From the NCBI GenBank assembly GCA_002429115.1, contig DIYS01000001.1, positions 11,041 through 75,040 of the forward strand: DNA of 64,000 nucleotides, read 5' to 3'. The translations under genes and the position numbers were made by a program. Origin of the DNA: Saccharicrinis sp. UBA6048 (lineage in GTDB: Bacteria > Bacteroidota > Bacteroidia > Bacteroidales > Marinilabiliaceae). Shown in pieces: positions 19,094 through 28,704 of the stretch (positions within the stretch are counted from its first letter, which is position 1; each line of letters begins with the position of its first letter). Under the pieces are notes generated by a model, which was not told the DNA's origin, searched no databases, and was given only the letters and a program-made list of their open reading frames with translations.

Positions 19094-19124
19094 TTGATAC
19101 CCACCTAACATTCTTCTAGTTTTG
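19094..19124 (+). promoter_or_regulatory. Bacteroidota-type promoter for the 47-aa ORF
   Basis: TTG (19094-19096), a 20-nt spacer, then TAGTTTTG (19117-19124), an exact TAnnTTTG. Transcription would begin near 19131, about 20 nt before the ATG at 19150. Confidence 0.6.
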
Positions 19125-19149
19125 AAAGTGTAAACTAAAACAAACAGAC

Positions 19150-19293
19150 ATGTATAATAACAAGCGAAGAATTGAGGTTTATCAAGACAATCAGAGCGTA
19201 AGATTATTAATGACCGGTGCATTTAAATTGACCAACGAAGATTGGATGAAGAATAAAAAGGCCAAAGTATCAAGCAACAACAGTAAAAGATAG
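19150..19293 (+). CDS. short protein, 47 aa, unknown function
   Basis: ATG 19150 to TAG 19293. The product is basic and polar (MYNNKRRIEVYQDNQSVRLL ... LTNEDWMKNKKAK), with no signal or membrane segment. Support comes from the well-formed promoter directly upstream and a leader of about 20 nt. There is no homology I can name. A chance ORF is possible at this length. Confidence 0.5.
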   Translation: MYNNKRRIEVYQDNQSVRLLMTGAFKLTNEDWMKNKKAKVSSNNSKR

Positions 19294-19448
19294 TACTGAT
19301 ATTCACATAGATTATTGGGTAAATAAATTGCCCATTCCTTCTGAAATTTAACGTTTCCCGTTTTGTAACCCATTCTTGCTTCACATTAGCAGGGGTGGGT
19401 TTATAGTATATTCTTCATCGCTATTTAAAATAATTATACATTACATAA

Positions 19449-19700
19449 ACCGTTGGACATTCTCTTTTTATCTTCATAATTTGCTATCCAAATCAAATAA
19501 ATCCGCACACAGATAACTGTTTACCACACCCAATTGCCCCGGCTTCTGCAATAAATGGCAAAGTCCCGTTACCAAATACCTCGGCATCTGAATTAAACGC
19601 CATAGTACCGGGGCTGAGTAAAAAATTGGAGGGACTGAACGATTTTCAGGCGGTTGCCAACGATTTATTTAAGAGGTTTGGCGTTTTTTTATTGGGCTAA
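19449..19700 (+). pseudogene. orphan coding-like tract, possible gene remnant
   Basis: This frame is open for 83 codons with no ATG. The second half reads like protein (PNTSASELNAIVPGLSKKL, then DFQAVANDLFKRFGVFLLG) and ends at TAA 19698-19700. Base composition there is more GC-rich than its surroundings. It may be the tail of a gene whose 5' part was lost. The rest of the 19294-19843 gap is AT-rich with nothing recognised. Confidence 0.3.
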
Positions 19701-19843
19701 AATAAAATAACAACAGGAATCAGTGATTTAACACAGGTAAAGAATAAGAATTATATGGGCACTGGTCATTTGCAACCAGTAAAGGACTAAACAACATACA
19801 TAATCAGATATTAACTATCGCCCTTAACTATAAAATTGAGAAA

Positions 19844-20491
19844 ATGAGCAAATTTATTGATGAATTAATAAGTAAATCCGGAGTAGCTATCAGCAATGGT
19901 AAGAACGAACCTGCTTTGGCCGAACTATTGCTTGAATATGGTTACACACCTGAGCGACTGGCCACAGGCGAAAGCTTATGGAACACTGCCAGTTCGCTTA
20001 ACAGCTTACAGAAAAAAGAAAGTGGTGAGCAACTAGCGGCTACCGAGGCATTGAACCAGGCTATAGAAGCCGCCAATGCTGTTTATATACCCCATATGAA
20101 AGTAGCGCGCATTGCCTTTCGTAATGACATAAACCGTTGGGCGCAGTTAGAGCTGAAAGGGAAACGTAAAAAGAGCCAATCGGGCTGGATGGGACAAACA
20201 AAAGTGTTTTACTCCAACCTGCTGGCTGATGAACTGGCATTGGAAAAGATGGCCGGATATGGCCAGACGCGTGAAAAGTTAGAAGCCGGCCAGCAATTAG
20301 TCGAAAAAACGGAAGTGCAATTGGCTGTGCGTAAAAAGGAGATGGGTGAAGCACAGGATGCCACAAAAAAACGCGATAAAGCAATTGATGAGTTGCAGGA
20401 GTGGTATTCCGACTATATTGAAATTGCACGTTTGGCACTGGCTGACCAACCGCAATACCTGGAGATGATGGGCATAGTAAGTCCGTCGTAG
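19844..20491 (+). CDS. helical hypothetical protein, 215 aa
   Basis: Almost wholly alpha-helical by composition, with coiled-coil-like stretches at ~50-80 and ~145-195 (LEAGQQLVEKTEVQLAVRKKEMGEAQDATKKRDKAIDEL broken into heptad-like runs). No signal peptide, so cytoplasmic. I do not recognise the family. Monocistronic, with a strong terminator after it. A second uncharacterised small helical protein occurs at 50364, but they share no obvious sequence. Confidence 0.7.
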   Translation: MSKFIDELISKSGVAISNGKNEPALAELLLEYGYTPERLATGESLWNTASSLNSLQKKESGEQLAATEALNQAIEAANAVYIPHMKVARIAFRNDINRWAQLELKGKRKKSQSGWMGQTKVFYSNLLADELALEKMAGYGQTREKLEAGQQLVEKTEVQLAVRKKEMGEAQDATKKRDKAIDELQEWYSDYIEIARLALADQPQYLEMMGIVSPS

Positions 20492-20517
20492 TATAATAAA
20501 AACAATCTATTAAATAA

Positions 20518-20560
20518 TACCCCTTATATCGTATTGGGCGATCGATATAAGGGGTTGTTA
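20518..20560. terminator. bidirectional hairpin terminator
   Basis: CCCCTTATATCG (20520-20531) pairs with CGATATAAGGGG (20543-20554), between the convergent 215-aa gene and the last gene of the redox operon. Confidence 0.85.
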
Positions 20561-20572
20561 TTCTTTAGGATA

Positions 20573-21526
20573 TTAACGTGTAGCATTCAACTCAACTGCA
20601 CATAAATCCACTTGCTTAAGAGCTTTTCTCTCTCCTTTTTGTTGTAAAAGATTATAAGCCAATATTTGATTAAACCCATTTCCGGCATTCAATTGGTTTA
20701 AAAGTTCATCTTTAACAGATGACACAAGCTTTTCGTCCCGGCGTAATACTTCCAATGCTGAATTGAAATAAACAGCTTCATCATTATGAAGCCACCGGTG
20801 GGCACAATCTATTACATGCTCACCAATGTTATTACTAACCAAGGCAGCATAGACAGCCTGTAACTTTAGGGTATCGGGTAAATTTTCAAAAGCATCTAAT
20901 TCGAGTAATTTGGCCCGTACTTTCAAGTTCTCGCTATTTTGACCAAAGGCTTCAGTTGTCTTCTTCTTTACCTCTTCTGCCGTTTGTCCATAAGTAAAAT
21001 GCCATAGTACCCAGGTGGTTTTAACAGCCCCGGTTATGTATTCAAACTTATGTGTTTGCACTGTCGCCGAGCTCACAGCATCAACGGTATGGTAAGTGTT
21101 TTCGGCCTGGTGAGAAGTCAGGTTTTCATATTTGCAAAATTGCAGTTCAGAACCCGGATTGTTTAATATCTTATGCAGCTTTGTGTATTCCTTCTCCGAA
21201 AACTCCTTATGGTTTAATTTGGTCAATTCTACTCCATCCAGCAAGTGGTACTTCATAAAATTACCAAAACTATCCCAATAAATACGGATGCGCATCATTC
21301 GGCATTCATCTTCACCATGGCATGGAAACTCATGAAAATCGCGGTAATAATAACATGGATGGCCTTGTTTATCCAACACCTGGGTAAGTTCATATTGCTC
21401 ATCATTACTCACAATCTGATGATGAACCTGTTCATAATCAGGTGTCAAATGCTCCCCATCGAAGCTGTTAAAACTCACCATAAAAGCCCAAATGCAAAGC
21501 GCTATAAGCACCATCACCTGCTTCAT
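20573..21526 (-). CDS. exported protein with FMN-attachment-like motif
   Basis: 317 aa, signal peptide at 1-20 ([17 protein letters not shown]). The segment [12 protein letters not shown] at ~150-160 resembles the D-G-(V/I)-S-G-A-T sequence where RnfG/NqrC-type domains carry covalent FMN on Thr; the second small residue is Ser in place of Gly here. Cys-containing [18 protein letters not shown] at ~57-75 could form a disulfide or metal site. The C-terminal ~120 residues look helical/HEAT-like. It is the last gene of the operon, with its ATG overlapping the DAHP synthase stop (ATGA). A periplasmic flavoprotein is a reasoned guess, not established. Confidence 0.6.
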   Translation of the reverse strand: MKQVMVLIALCIWAFMVSFNSFDGEHLTPDYEQVHHQIVSNDEQYELTQVLDKQGHPCYYYRDFHEFPCHGEDECRMMRIRIYWDSFGNFMKYHLLDGVELTKLNHKEFSEKEYTKLHKILNNPGSELQFCKYENLTSHQAENTYHTVDAVSSATVQTHKFEYITGAVKTTWVLWHFTYGQTAEEVKKKTTEAFGQNSENLKVRAKLLELDAFENLPDTLKLQAVYAALVSNNIGEHVIDCAHRWLHNDEAVYFNSALEVLRRDEKLVSSVKDELLNQLNAGNGFNQILAYNLLQQKGERKALKQVDLCAVELNATR

Positions 21527-22515
21527 ACCAATGCTCCTTTCGTATTAGTTGTAAACACCTCTATTTGCCCCATCAATTGTTTTATTTGCTCTAAGGTTAA
21601 TGATTGTGGCCCATCGCTCAATGCTTTATCCGGTTGGTTGTGTACCTCAATTTCCAAACCGTCGGCACCACAGGCCAAAGCTGCCATTGACATAGGTGCT
21701 ACCAACGATCGTATCCCTGTTCCGTGAGAAGGATCGACTACAATAGGCAAGTGCGAATGTTGCTTGATGTATGGTACCACATTTAGGTCGAGTGTATTTC
21801 GAGTAGCTGTTTCGAAAGTAGAAATACCCCGCTCGCAGAAAATAACATTTGGGTTGCCATGTGCCAGAATGTATTCAGCTGCCAACAAGAAATCGTGCAT
21901 CTTAGCTGACATACCTCGCTTTAATAATACCGGCTTATTTACTTTCCCCAGCGCTTCGAGTAAGGAGTAATTGTACATATTGCGCGAACCGACCTGTATG
22001 ATGTCTGCCACATCAACTACTTCATCAATATGATCCATCGACATCACTTCAGTTACCACCTTTAAACCATACTTTTCACGCATATTGTTCAGCAATTCCA
22101 GTCCCTTGCTTTTCAATCCCTGGAAAGTATAGGGACTTGTGCGGGGTTTATAAGCACCTCCACGCAATAAGCGAATGCCCATTTCGCTCAATGAGCCGGC
22201 AATGGCATTTAACTGTTCGTAACTTTCCACAGCACAAGGACCTGCTATTATTGCGGGTTCGTTACTACCTATTTCAAGCTCTCCGCAATGAATGATGCTG
22301 TTGTCAGGCTTTACTTTTCTGCTGCTCAAAGCATACTCCGGTGCATCGGTAACTACTTGGTCTATACACGCCATATCTATATGATCCAAAACCGCTTTAT
22401 CTTTTAGCAGAATGACCTCGTGCCCCTCATGCAAAACAGCATTGCTGTTTATTGCTTTTAGTAGCTGTGCTTTTTGCTCACTACTTATTCTTCTGTTCAA
22501 TTTCAATACAATCAT
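21523..22515 (-). CDS. aroF: 3-deoxy-7-phosphoheptulonate synthase (AroA I-beta type)
   Basis: 330 aa. An N-terminal ferredoxin-like regulatory domain (~1-70) is followed by the TIM-barrel catalytic domain. Typical motifs are present: [54 protein letters not shown]. It condenses phosphoenolpyruvate with erythrose-4-phosphate, the first step to chorismate. Its start overlaps the stop of the upstream barrel gene and its stop overlaps the next start, both as ATGA. It is thus firmly embedded in an envelope redox operon, away from other aromatic-amino-acid genes, and its role is probably specialised. Confidence 0.95.
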   Translation of the reverse strand: MIVLKLNRRISSEQKAQLLKAINSNAVLHEGHEVILLKDKAVLDHIDMACIDQVVTDAPEYALSSRKVKPDNSIIHCGELEIGSNEPAIIAGPCAVESYEQLNAIAGSLSEMGIRLLRGGAYKPRTSPYTFQGLKSKGLELLNNMREKYGLKVVTEVMSMDHIDEVVDVADIIQVGSRNMYNYSLLEALGKVNKPVLLKRGMSAKMHDFLLAAEYILAHGNPNVIFCERGISTFETATRNTLDLNVVPYIKQHSHLPIVVDPSHGTGIRSLVAPMSMAALACGADGLEIEVHNQPDKALSDGPQSLTLEQIKQLMGQIEVFTTNTKGALV

Positions 22516-23402
22516 GATAGTTTTTTACCTTTCTGCTTGCCAGGCGAAATAAGTTTAACCCGGATATTAAAGCCGATTCTCAGATTTTTAAAGGAGATGC
22601 TATTGTGATTATAAGCCAAATCTTTTCCGAGGCTTACTTTATCACGTGTTGTTAAAAAGAGCTGAAAATTATGTGTTCGTGTAAACGATTCAAATCCTAT
22701 TGTGATGGCTGGTTCAGGTTCAAAATCGGCCAGCTCATTATTATCGAACCATGTGAGATTACCCGCATGCTGATAGCTGGCAAACACCGATTTATTATGG
22801 CTAACCTTAAAACCAGTTGCCAGATTAATATCGTATTTATCGGCCTGTTGATTGTTTTCCACACTATTCATATGAACCAATGCGAAAGAGGCCTGAATGT
22901 TCCATTTGTAGTTAAACTGCCGGCCAGCAATTAGTTCATTCTGAAAATACAAACGTTCGCCAGGACTATATTCATCACCAAACTTCGTTTTATCGCGCCC
23001 ATCAACAGACAAGGCTGAATAAAAACTCAGAGATACCGGCATCTCATTATTAGTTGATTGCTTTAAAAGGCGATACTTAAGTCCGATTTCCTGTGCCTTA
23101 TGAAACTTTTGTGTAAAAAAACGGGCATCCAACCGCTTTGTTATCCCGTAGCTCACACCCATTGATATATTGGACGAACCATATACACCCAGCAAATCGC
23201 TAAAGCCATTTTCAATGGTCCCAAATCGATGGAGAATTTCCAGCTGCAGCTCACCTTTTTTTACTGTTGTGGTGGTTTGTCTGTCGGCCAGGTGCGTTCC
23301 CCAAAATGCACTACCCACCGGCACACGTGCCACTTTATCTTGTCCTGACACCATCAGGCACAATAATAAAGAAGCACATACTATTAAAATACGTATTTTC
23401 AT
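22512..23402 (-). CDS. DUF5777-like beta-barrel protein
   Basis: 296 aa from ATG 23402 ([21 protein letters not shown]); the frame opens earlier at 23444. Mature residues begin with a conserved-looking segment ([26 protein letters not shown]) and continue in alternating strands typical of a 12-16-stranded outer-membrane barrel (FRLFL..., [16 protein letters not shown]). The DUF5777 family is often seen beside c-type cytochrome genes in Bacteroidota. It overlaps the DAHP synthase start (ATGA). Confidence 0.75.
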   Translation of the reverse strand: MKIRILIVCASLLLCLMVSGQDKVARVPVGSAFWGTHLADRQTTTTVKKGELQLEILHRFGTIENGFSDLLGVYGSSNISMGVSYGITKRLDARFFTQKFHKAQEIGLKYRLLKQSTNNEMPVSLSFYSALSVDGRDKTKFGDEYSPGERLYFQNELIAGRQFNYKWNIQASFALVHMNSVENNQQADKYDINLATGFKVSHNKSVFASYQHAGNLTWFDNNELADFEPEPAITIGFESFTRTHNFQLFLTTRDKVSLGKDLAYNHNSISFKNLRIGFNIRVKLISPGKQKGKKLS

Positions 23403-23474
23403 TAACACTTTCTTATACCTGTTTACAATTACATTATTCCCCAATTACAGGTTGAATAATGCCAAAGTATTAAC

Positions 23475-23503
23475 CTGTGATCTACATTAAATTTCGATCA
23501 CAG
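23475..23503. other. intergenic stem-loop inside the redox operon
   Basis: CTGTGATC (23475-23482) pairs with GATCACAG (23496-23503), between the cytochrome-like lipoprotein gene and the DUF5777-like gene. No T-run follows on the minus strand, so it may stabilise or process the transcript without ending it. Confidence 0.4.
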
Positions 23504-23507
23504 ATTA

Positions 23508-23885
23508 TTAATTGTTTAATGCCCCTTCAGTCATCCATTGCAAGATCAATTGTTTCTCAAAATCACTTGGCACATCAACAAACGGATGCCCGGTATTTAT
23601 CTTTTTTATCAATTTGCTGTGCTCCGGGTTATCTGCATTAATATAGCTGCCATTAATAAGTGCCTCATATGACTTTTCCTGCCTTAATATGGGCGGTGTC
23701 GCATTATTATGATGGCACGAAATACAAGTCGTTTGAAAAACAGGCTGTATATGTTCTTTATAACTTACCTCATCGGGCAAAATGCCACTCGTATCAACAT
23801 AATTGTATTCGCACGCAATGAGCAAAAATGAACTAAGTGCAATGAAGGTAACATTGGTCAACTGACGTTTAACCCTACTAATCAT
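23508..23885 (-). CDS. c-type heme lipoprotein (CISCH), small
   Basis: 125 aa from ATG 23885. The lipoprotein signal ends in SSFLLIACEY. One heme c motif, CISCH, is in the context IQPVFQTTCISCHHNN, followed by helices ending in ILQWMTEGALNN, the pattern of planctomycete-type or DUF-like cytochrome c domains. No distal Met ligand is obvious, so the second heme ligand is uncertain. The start overlaps the upstream gene's stop by 8 nt. Confidence 0.75.
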   Translation of the reverse strand: MISRVKRQLTNVTFIALSSFLLIACEYNYVDTSGILPDEVSYKEHIQPVFQTTCISCHHNNATPPILRQEKSYEALINGSYINADNPEHSKLIKKINTGHPFVDVPSDFEKQLILQWMTEGALNN

Positions 23886-24591
23886 TTTTAGCACCGTTGT
23901 TAATCCATTTTTCAATCAACAATTTATCAGCCTCACTGGCAAATGATGAGGCTGCTGTATGATCTGCTTCCGAACCTGCATTCACCCCTATGTCCCTGAG
24001 CCATTTTTTTTGATTCAAAACAGTCATTATAAAACTCTTGCCTGCATCATTTTTCACAACAAGGGTTTCATTGCTTTTTGATTGCGATTTAATACCAACA
24101 AGTGCAGCATAGCTTTTGTCGGCTGTTAAATACAAACCTGCCTCAACCAATTGTGTTCCTCCATGACACTGAATGCAGCTGTTAAAAACCTGCTCCTGTA
24201 CACGACTATACGACAACAATTTGATATCGGCCAGTGGCAATCTTACGTCTGCGGCATAACTTACTTGAGTGTATGTGTGGAGAACAGCCTCAACATTTCC
24301 ATTATGAGCAGCTACATACACTTTACAGGTATAATCACCCGATTCAACATTGTTTAGACTAAAGGTGATGTCAGAAGTATTTTGAGGCATTGCAATCTGA
24401 GTTTTATATATAGGAGTGTTGTGTTGATTGTTGGCAAACAGTCCAACAAATATTGATTCTCCTTCTATCCGGTTGGATGGGTCCATCACAGAGATTGTTC
24501 CTGTTACATTGCTTTTTTCAGGTGCATCATCGCCACCACTACTGCAGGCAGTAAATACGATAATGCTTACTAAATAAAAAAAATTCTTCAT
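23878..24591 (-). CDS. c-type heme lipoprotein (CIQCH) with N-terminal beta domain
   Basis: 237 aa from ATG 24591. Lipobox IVFTACSS. Residues ~30-125 form a beta-sandwich-like domain (NVTGTISVMDP ... VESGDYTCKVYV), then a heme domain with VFNSCIQCHGGT and a closing IEKWINNGAKND that parallels the end of the next gene product. The two genes overlap and their heme domains look like diverged copies. Probable periplasmic or surface electron carrier. Confidence 0.75.
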   Translation of the reverse strand: MKNFFYLVSIIVFTACSSGGDDAPEKSNVTGTISVMDPSNRIEGESIFVGLFANNQHNTPIYKTQIAMPQNTSDITFSLNNVESGDYTCKVYVAAHNGNVEAVLHTYTQVSYAADVRLPLADIKLLSYSRVQEQVFNSCIQCHGGTQLVEAGLYLTADKSYAALVGIKSQSKSNETLVVKNDAGKSFIMTVLNQKKWLRDIGVNAGSEADHTAASSFASEADKLLIEKWINNGAKND

Positions 24592-24659
24592 AGCCATATA
24601 TTATTGAAAAGATGTGCTTATGTAACAGCTATGCTACTACACAAGCACTTTGTAGTTTT

Positions 24660-25880
24660 TTAGAATGCAAATTGCAATTGTGCACAAATACTGTGTTCAG
24701 ACATGCCATTATCATCATCATTTTTGGCAAAAGCATTGTCGTGTCCCATCTTTTGAAGGTTTTGGTACATCACTTGTAACTTCAGGTTGTTATCCATAAA
24801 ATAGTAGTTAAGCCCAATTGCCGGCATTACCAGTTGACCATTAACATCCGTGCCATTGCGATCAAATACATCCAAACGAAGAGCCGGTTGTAGTTTATCA
24901 TTTACAAAATAGCCGGCTTGTGCATAGGCTCCATAGAAATTCATCGTTTCGGAGGTTTGTTGGCGCTCAACAAAATCTACATTCATTAAATAAGCTTCTG
25001 CTCCAAGGTACCAGCGGTTTTTAATATAGCTTGTTTCCAGGCCTACACGTAGATCATTGCTGGCTTCCATGTTGGCCTCAACATTATATGAAACGCTTGC
25101 TCCCAATGATAAATACCGACTGTTTAGATCATCGGGTGATCCCTGGTGCAATGGCATAGGCCCATTAGGAGTATATGCCATACGCGCTGCATATAATAAT
25201 GAAGGAATACCTAAATCGTCACTGGTCGTCTTGGTAGCTGAATTAACTCCAATACCCGTTCCGTTAAAAATACCCAGCTGATATTCCCATTTTTGAGCCA
25301 GTAAACCATGCATTTGTACCCCAATATCAAAGCCGGTAGCCATAGCAGGGTTAAATGCGTTTAAATCAAAAGGGATATTGACACGCGTCGTTAATGAGGT
25401 AGGAGGAGTCATGAACAATGTTTGTCCCAATCTTGATAGATAAGCATGTGTAAATGGTGTTTTGAATTTACCTATACGGAAGCGCATTTGCTCTTTTACA
25501 TTAATATCAAACCAGGCTTGTTGAAGCAAAGAACCGCCCGAAGCAGCTGCATTTATAGTCAGGTTATAAGTGACAATGTTAAAGGCTTTACCTGCAAAAC
25601 CAACCAAAGCATAAGGTACACTAAACCCTGAATTAAGCACATTATCCTGCTCAAACAGTGCCAGTCCTTCATTATCGTAATAGTTATAGCAAGCACGTGT
25701 TTGTATTAATACGAAAGGCTTTAGAAGAAAATCGCCCTGCGAAGTTTTAAAGGTAAAACCTTCCTTACCTGCTAAGGATATCATATCACTTTCAATGTAT
25801 TTTTCTGCATTCTCTTTTTCCTGCGCATACGAAAGGCTGACAAGCATCAGTGACAGGAGTGTTAATATTTTAATTTTCAT
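24660..25880 (-). CDS. OprO/OprP-like porin
   Basis: 406 aa, signal peptide ending SLSYAQ. The mature start EGFTFKTSQGDFLLKPFVLIQTRACYNYYDNEG and later FRIGKFKTPFT, followed by many alternating strands and the terminal ICAQLQFAF, fit the phosphate-selective porin O/P family. The terminal Phe is the usual BAM signal. Lies between the RidA-like gene and the heme lipoproteins in the same direction. Solute not known. Confidence 0.85.
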   Translation of the reverse strand: MKIKILTLLSLMLVSLSYAQEKENAEKYIESDMISLAGKEGFTFKTSQGDFLLKPFVLIQTRACYNYYDNEGLALFEQDNVLNSGFSVPYALVGFAGKAFNIVTYNLTINAAASGGSLLQQAWFDINVKEQMRFRIGKFKTPFTHAYLSRLGQTLFMTPPTSLTTRVNIPFDLNAFNPAMATGFDIGVQMHGLLAQKWEYQLGIFNGTGIGVNSATKTTSDDLGIPSLLYAARMAYTPNGPMPLHQGSPDDLNSRYLSLGASVSYNVEANMEASNDLRVGLETSYIKNRWYLGAEAYLMNVDFVERQQTSETMNFYGAYAQAGYFVNDKLQPALRLDVFDRNGTDVNGQLVMPAIGLNYYFMDNNLKLQVMYQNLQKMGHDNAFAKNDDDNGMSEHSICAQLQFAF

Positions 25881-25914
25881 TACTTTGAGGATTATATTTT
25901 TTATTTCTTACTAA

Positions 25915-27090
25915 TTACTTAATGGCAACGCATTCCATTTCAATAAGCCACCCCGGCCGGCACACCGGTGCCAGTACTATTACTTTAGGGATGTGTGAAA
26001 GGTGCTTTTTAAAGAAATTATCCACTACCGTAGCATCAGCTACATCGCGTAAATAGATAATCAGCTGTGCCATATCATCTAAGGTTGCACCTGCATCATT
26101 TAGCAGTGCCTGCATGTTTTCAAGTGTCCGTTCAATCTGCTTATCAATCTGTTGAGGATATACCACTTCTCCTTTATTATCTATACTGGCAGTACCCGAC
26201 AGGTAGATATGCCTACGATCATTAAGGTCGACACTGGTACCCCGCTCAAAAGTCACACCATATTCATGTGTCGGGTTAAGATGATCCAAGGCCTGCAGGA
26301 ATTGAATCTTTTGCTTATCAATACCCTTAATGGAATAAGCATCCATCAACACATTTTTATGATAGTCGAGGTGGCGTCCTTCAATACCTGTACTGGAAAT
26401 AAAATGTGTATCGGCAGTCATACCAAGCCGTTCGAAGTATTCACGACGCGACACAACAACACCATTGTAATTGTAATCCACATCTTTTACATATATCCAT
26501 GTACGAATGCAGTTATCCATCATGGTCATTCCATTTGCTTCCAGATCATTATTAAATGATTTGAATATTTCATCGGTTTGCTGGTATGATGTTTCCACTT
26601 CGCTCTGCGCCAGTAGTTGTGTGTGATAAATATGTTCATACTCACCATAAGAAACCCTCAGGTAATTGGCCTCATTACTTTTTTGAATGGCCTGCTCACC
26701 ATCCACGAGGTATACCCAGGCAACTACTTTATTACCATCTAGCGGAGGCTGCTGTACTATAGATATTGCACAGGGTCCATATTGCTTTTCAAGTGTCTTA
26801 ATGCACTTTTGTAATTCATCCATTTGATTGGCACAATCACTCACAAAAAAACGCAACATTATCAACCCATCCTGTTGGATACCATATTTACTAACATATG
26901 CATCAATGGCCGAAATAATTTTTCCTAATTGCTGATCAAAATGTTCGCTTAGTTCAGGTTTACACATCAGGTGATGTTCATCCCAATTCCCTTTAGCATA
27001 ATGCGAACTCTGAACCAAAACACCGGACAAAACCTGTGATTGATGACGTAGCTTGGTGTGTTCGGCAACCATAAAATTTTCACTATTCAT
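25915..27090 (-). CDS. tandem RidA/chorismatase-like protein
   Basis: 391 aa from ATG 27090; the open frame extends to 27141 inside the upstream gene. The C-terminal ~130 residues are RidA/YjgF-like (IYLSGTASIDNKGEVVY, RTLENMQALLNDAGATLDD, CRPGWLIEMECVAIK). The N-terminal half has a weaker related fold (PPLDGNKVVAWVYLV). A double RidA-like fold of this size is the architecture of FkbO/Hyg5/XanB2 chorismatases, which split chorismate to hydroxybenzoates or dihydroxycyclohexadiene carboxylate. A DAHP synthase in the same operon supports that reading. An imine deaminase of the Rid superfamily is the main alternative. Confidence 0.6.
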   Translation of the reverse strand: MNSENFMVAEHTKLRHQSQVLSGVLVQSSHYAKGNWDEHHLMCKPELSEHFDQQLGKIISAIDAYVSKYGIQQDGLIMLRFFVSDCANQMDELQKCIKTLEKQYGPCAISIVQQPPLDGNKVVAWVYLVDGEQAIQKSNEANYLRVSYGEYEHIYHTQLLAQSEVETSYQQTDEIFKSFNNDLEANGMTMMDNCIRTWIYVKDVDYNYNGVVVSRREYFERLGMTADTHFISSTGIEGRHLDYHKNVLMDAYSIKGIDKQKIQFLQALDHLNPTHEYGVTFERGTSVDLNDRRHIYLSGTASIDNKGEVVYPQQIDKQIERTLENMQALLNDAGATLDDMAQLIIYLRDVADATVVDNFFKKHLSHIPKVIVLAPVCRPGWLIEMECVAIK

Positions 27091-27109
27091 ATTGTTTTCC
27101 CTTTCTCTG

Positions 27110-28534
27110 TTATAATGAGCGCAGAAACGCCACCAAAGCATCTCTTTCTTCTTTTGTCATGTTGTAAAATATCTGTCGCGACACGTCACCTTCACCGCCA
27201 TGCCACATAATGGCTTCAACGTAGTTACGTGCCCGTGCATCGTGCAAAAAGTCGGTGTGACCGTTCACCACTTCCTGAAGGCCAATACCCCAAAGTGGAG
27301 CGGTACGCCATTCATCACCACTGGCATTAAACTGTGAAAAGTTATCACCCAATTCAGGTCCCATATCGTGGACGAGGTAATCGGTATAAGGATGAATGGT
27401 TTGTCCGCCTAACCAAGGTAATGGCGTACCATCAATTAATGATACTCCTTCGGGGCGCGTGTGCAAAGTCGGTGTGTGACACAAATGACACTTAGCCTGC
27501 ATAAACATTTTTTCACCCATCTGAACCTGAGGGTCATCCACATTTCGTCGTGCCGGTACGCCTAAGGTATGCAGGTAATAATCTACATCTGCCAAGTCTT
27601 TTAAAGATATTTCTATGCTTGGGTCATCCCCCTTGTTTTGCTCCTGACCATAGCCAATCTCTTCCGGATAGCGCGTACTGGTTACTCCCATGTCAGATAA
27701 AAAGCCCAATTCAACAGTTAGATCGGCATGGTGTGCTTTATGGCCTGACAAACCTATTTGCTTAACACCCCGTTCTACCACCCAGTTAATTTCACCGGAT
27801 ATGCCATATTCGGGATACTGTTGTTGTTCAAGCGCTTTAATCTCACGCGGATCAACTGCCAGCATTAAGCCCATGCCAACATGCCTGAGTGGTGTTCGCA
27901 CAGACATCTCCAGATTTTCAGCCGCTATTGGAGGGGTGTACCAATCATAAACTTCGTAGTGAGGTGTTTGCAGCGAATATTTTTCCCCATCAGGAAATTC
28001 ATATTCTTTTTCGGTATAATGAACGCGCAACCGCCCTTCAGGTTTGTAACCAAAAACTGCCTGATCGTGCAAAACACGTCCGTATTGGCGATGATATTGG
28101 TCATTAGGCGTACGCATGAATGACAGAAAGACAGAGTGTCCGTTACCACTTCCGCCATGAGTGAAGAGGGTTGATTTAGAACGGCCTGCATTGTTATGAC
28201 AACCGGCACATGAAAAACCAACATACAATGGACCCAAGCCGCCATATGGTCCATTGGCATATTGCCGGGGAGTATCATACAATCCATCGCCATCTAAGAA
28301 ACGTTGATACATTGGACCTTCAGACGCCCAATCAGCTGGTGTATCAAATGCGACACTGGTAAAGGTAAAAGTTGTTGACTGCCCTGCAGAGAGTTCCTTT
28401 ATATCAGCAAGTGTTCCGTCCGGCTTATAAATATCCTGATGTGTTTCTTTTTCGCACGCACTTATAAGTAAGGCGAAGCCCCAAAATAACACATGGTTAA
28501 GTTGTTGGAGTTTTGAGTAATAATAACTAGCCAT
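27110..28534 (-). CDS. di-heme oxidoreductase, DUF1111/DHOR family lipoprotein
   Basis: 474 aa from ATG 28534; the frame opens earlier at 28621. Lipobox ALLISACEK. Two heme c motifs: CAGCH in VGFSCAGCHNNAG (~105) and CHLCH in MQAKCHLCHTPT (~355), with GDGLYDTPRQYANGPYGGLGPLY and TAPLWGIGLQ in the expected places. The family (thiol oxidoreductase-like, di-heme peroxidase fold) is repeatedly found beside imelysin genes in iron-related clusters. It follows imelysin here too. Confidence 0.9.
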   Translation of the reverse strand: MASYYYSKLQQLNHVLFWGFALLISACEKETHQDIYKPDGTLADIKELSAGQSTTFTFTSVAFDTPADWASEGPMYQRFLDGDGLYDTPRQYANGPYGGLGPLYVGFSCAGCHNNAGRSKSTLFTHGGSGNGHSVFLSFMRTPNDQYHRQYGRVLHDQAVFGYKPEGRLRVHYTEKEYEFPDGEKYSLQTPHYEVYDWYTPPIAAENLEMSVRTPLRHVGMGLMLAVDPREIKALEQQQYPEYGISGEINWVVERGVKQIGLSGHKAHHADLTVELGFLSDMGVTSTRYPEEIGYGQEQNKGDDPSIEISLKDLADVDYYLHTLGVPARRNVDDPQVQMGEKMFMQAKCHLCHTPTLHTRPEGVSLIDGTPLPWLGGQTIHPYTDYLVHDMGPELGDNFSQFNASGDEWRTAPLWGIGLQEVVNGHTDFLHDARARNYVEAIMWHGGEGDVSRQIFYNMTKEERDALVAFLRSL

Positions 28535-28606
28535 ATTATTGATTTTTAAGCTAAAAATTAACGATGTACCCTTTGAATCATATATAAACGCTTTGAAGCC
28601 ATAAAA

Positions 28607-28643
28607 ACCTACTCCTTCCATTGATCAGACAGAAGGGTAGGTT
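28607..28643 (-). terminator. imperfect hairpin with T-run between imelysin and DHOR genes
   Basis: Minus strand: AACCTACCCTTC pairs with GAAGGAGTAGGTT (two mismatches), followed by TTTTATGG. It may lower expression of the genes downstream of imelysin rather than end the transcript. Confidence 0.5.
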
Positions 28644-28704
28644 AGCGTGATAACTCACTCTTAACTTCACGTTTGAAGCCGAGTGAACATATAAATCGGT
28701 AATA

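Noticed and set aside
27550..28293. Several overlapping plus- and minus-strand ORFs inside the DHOR gene
   Set aside because: All lie within a gene with clear heme motifs and have no start context or domains.
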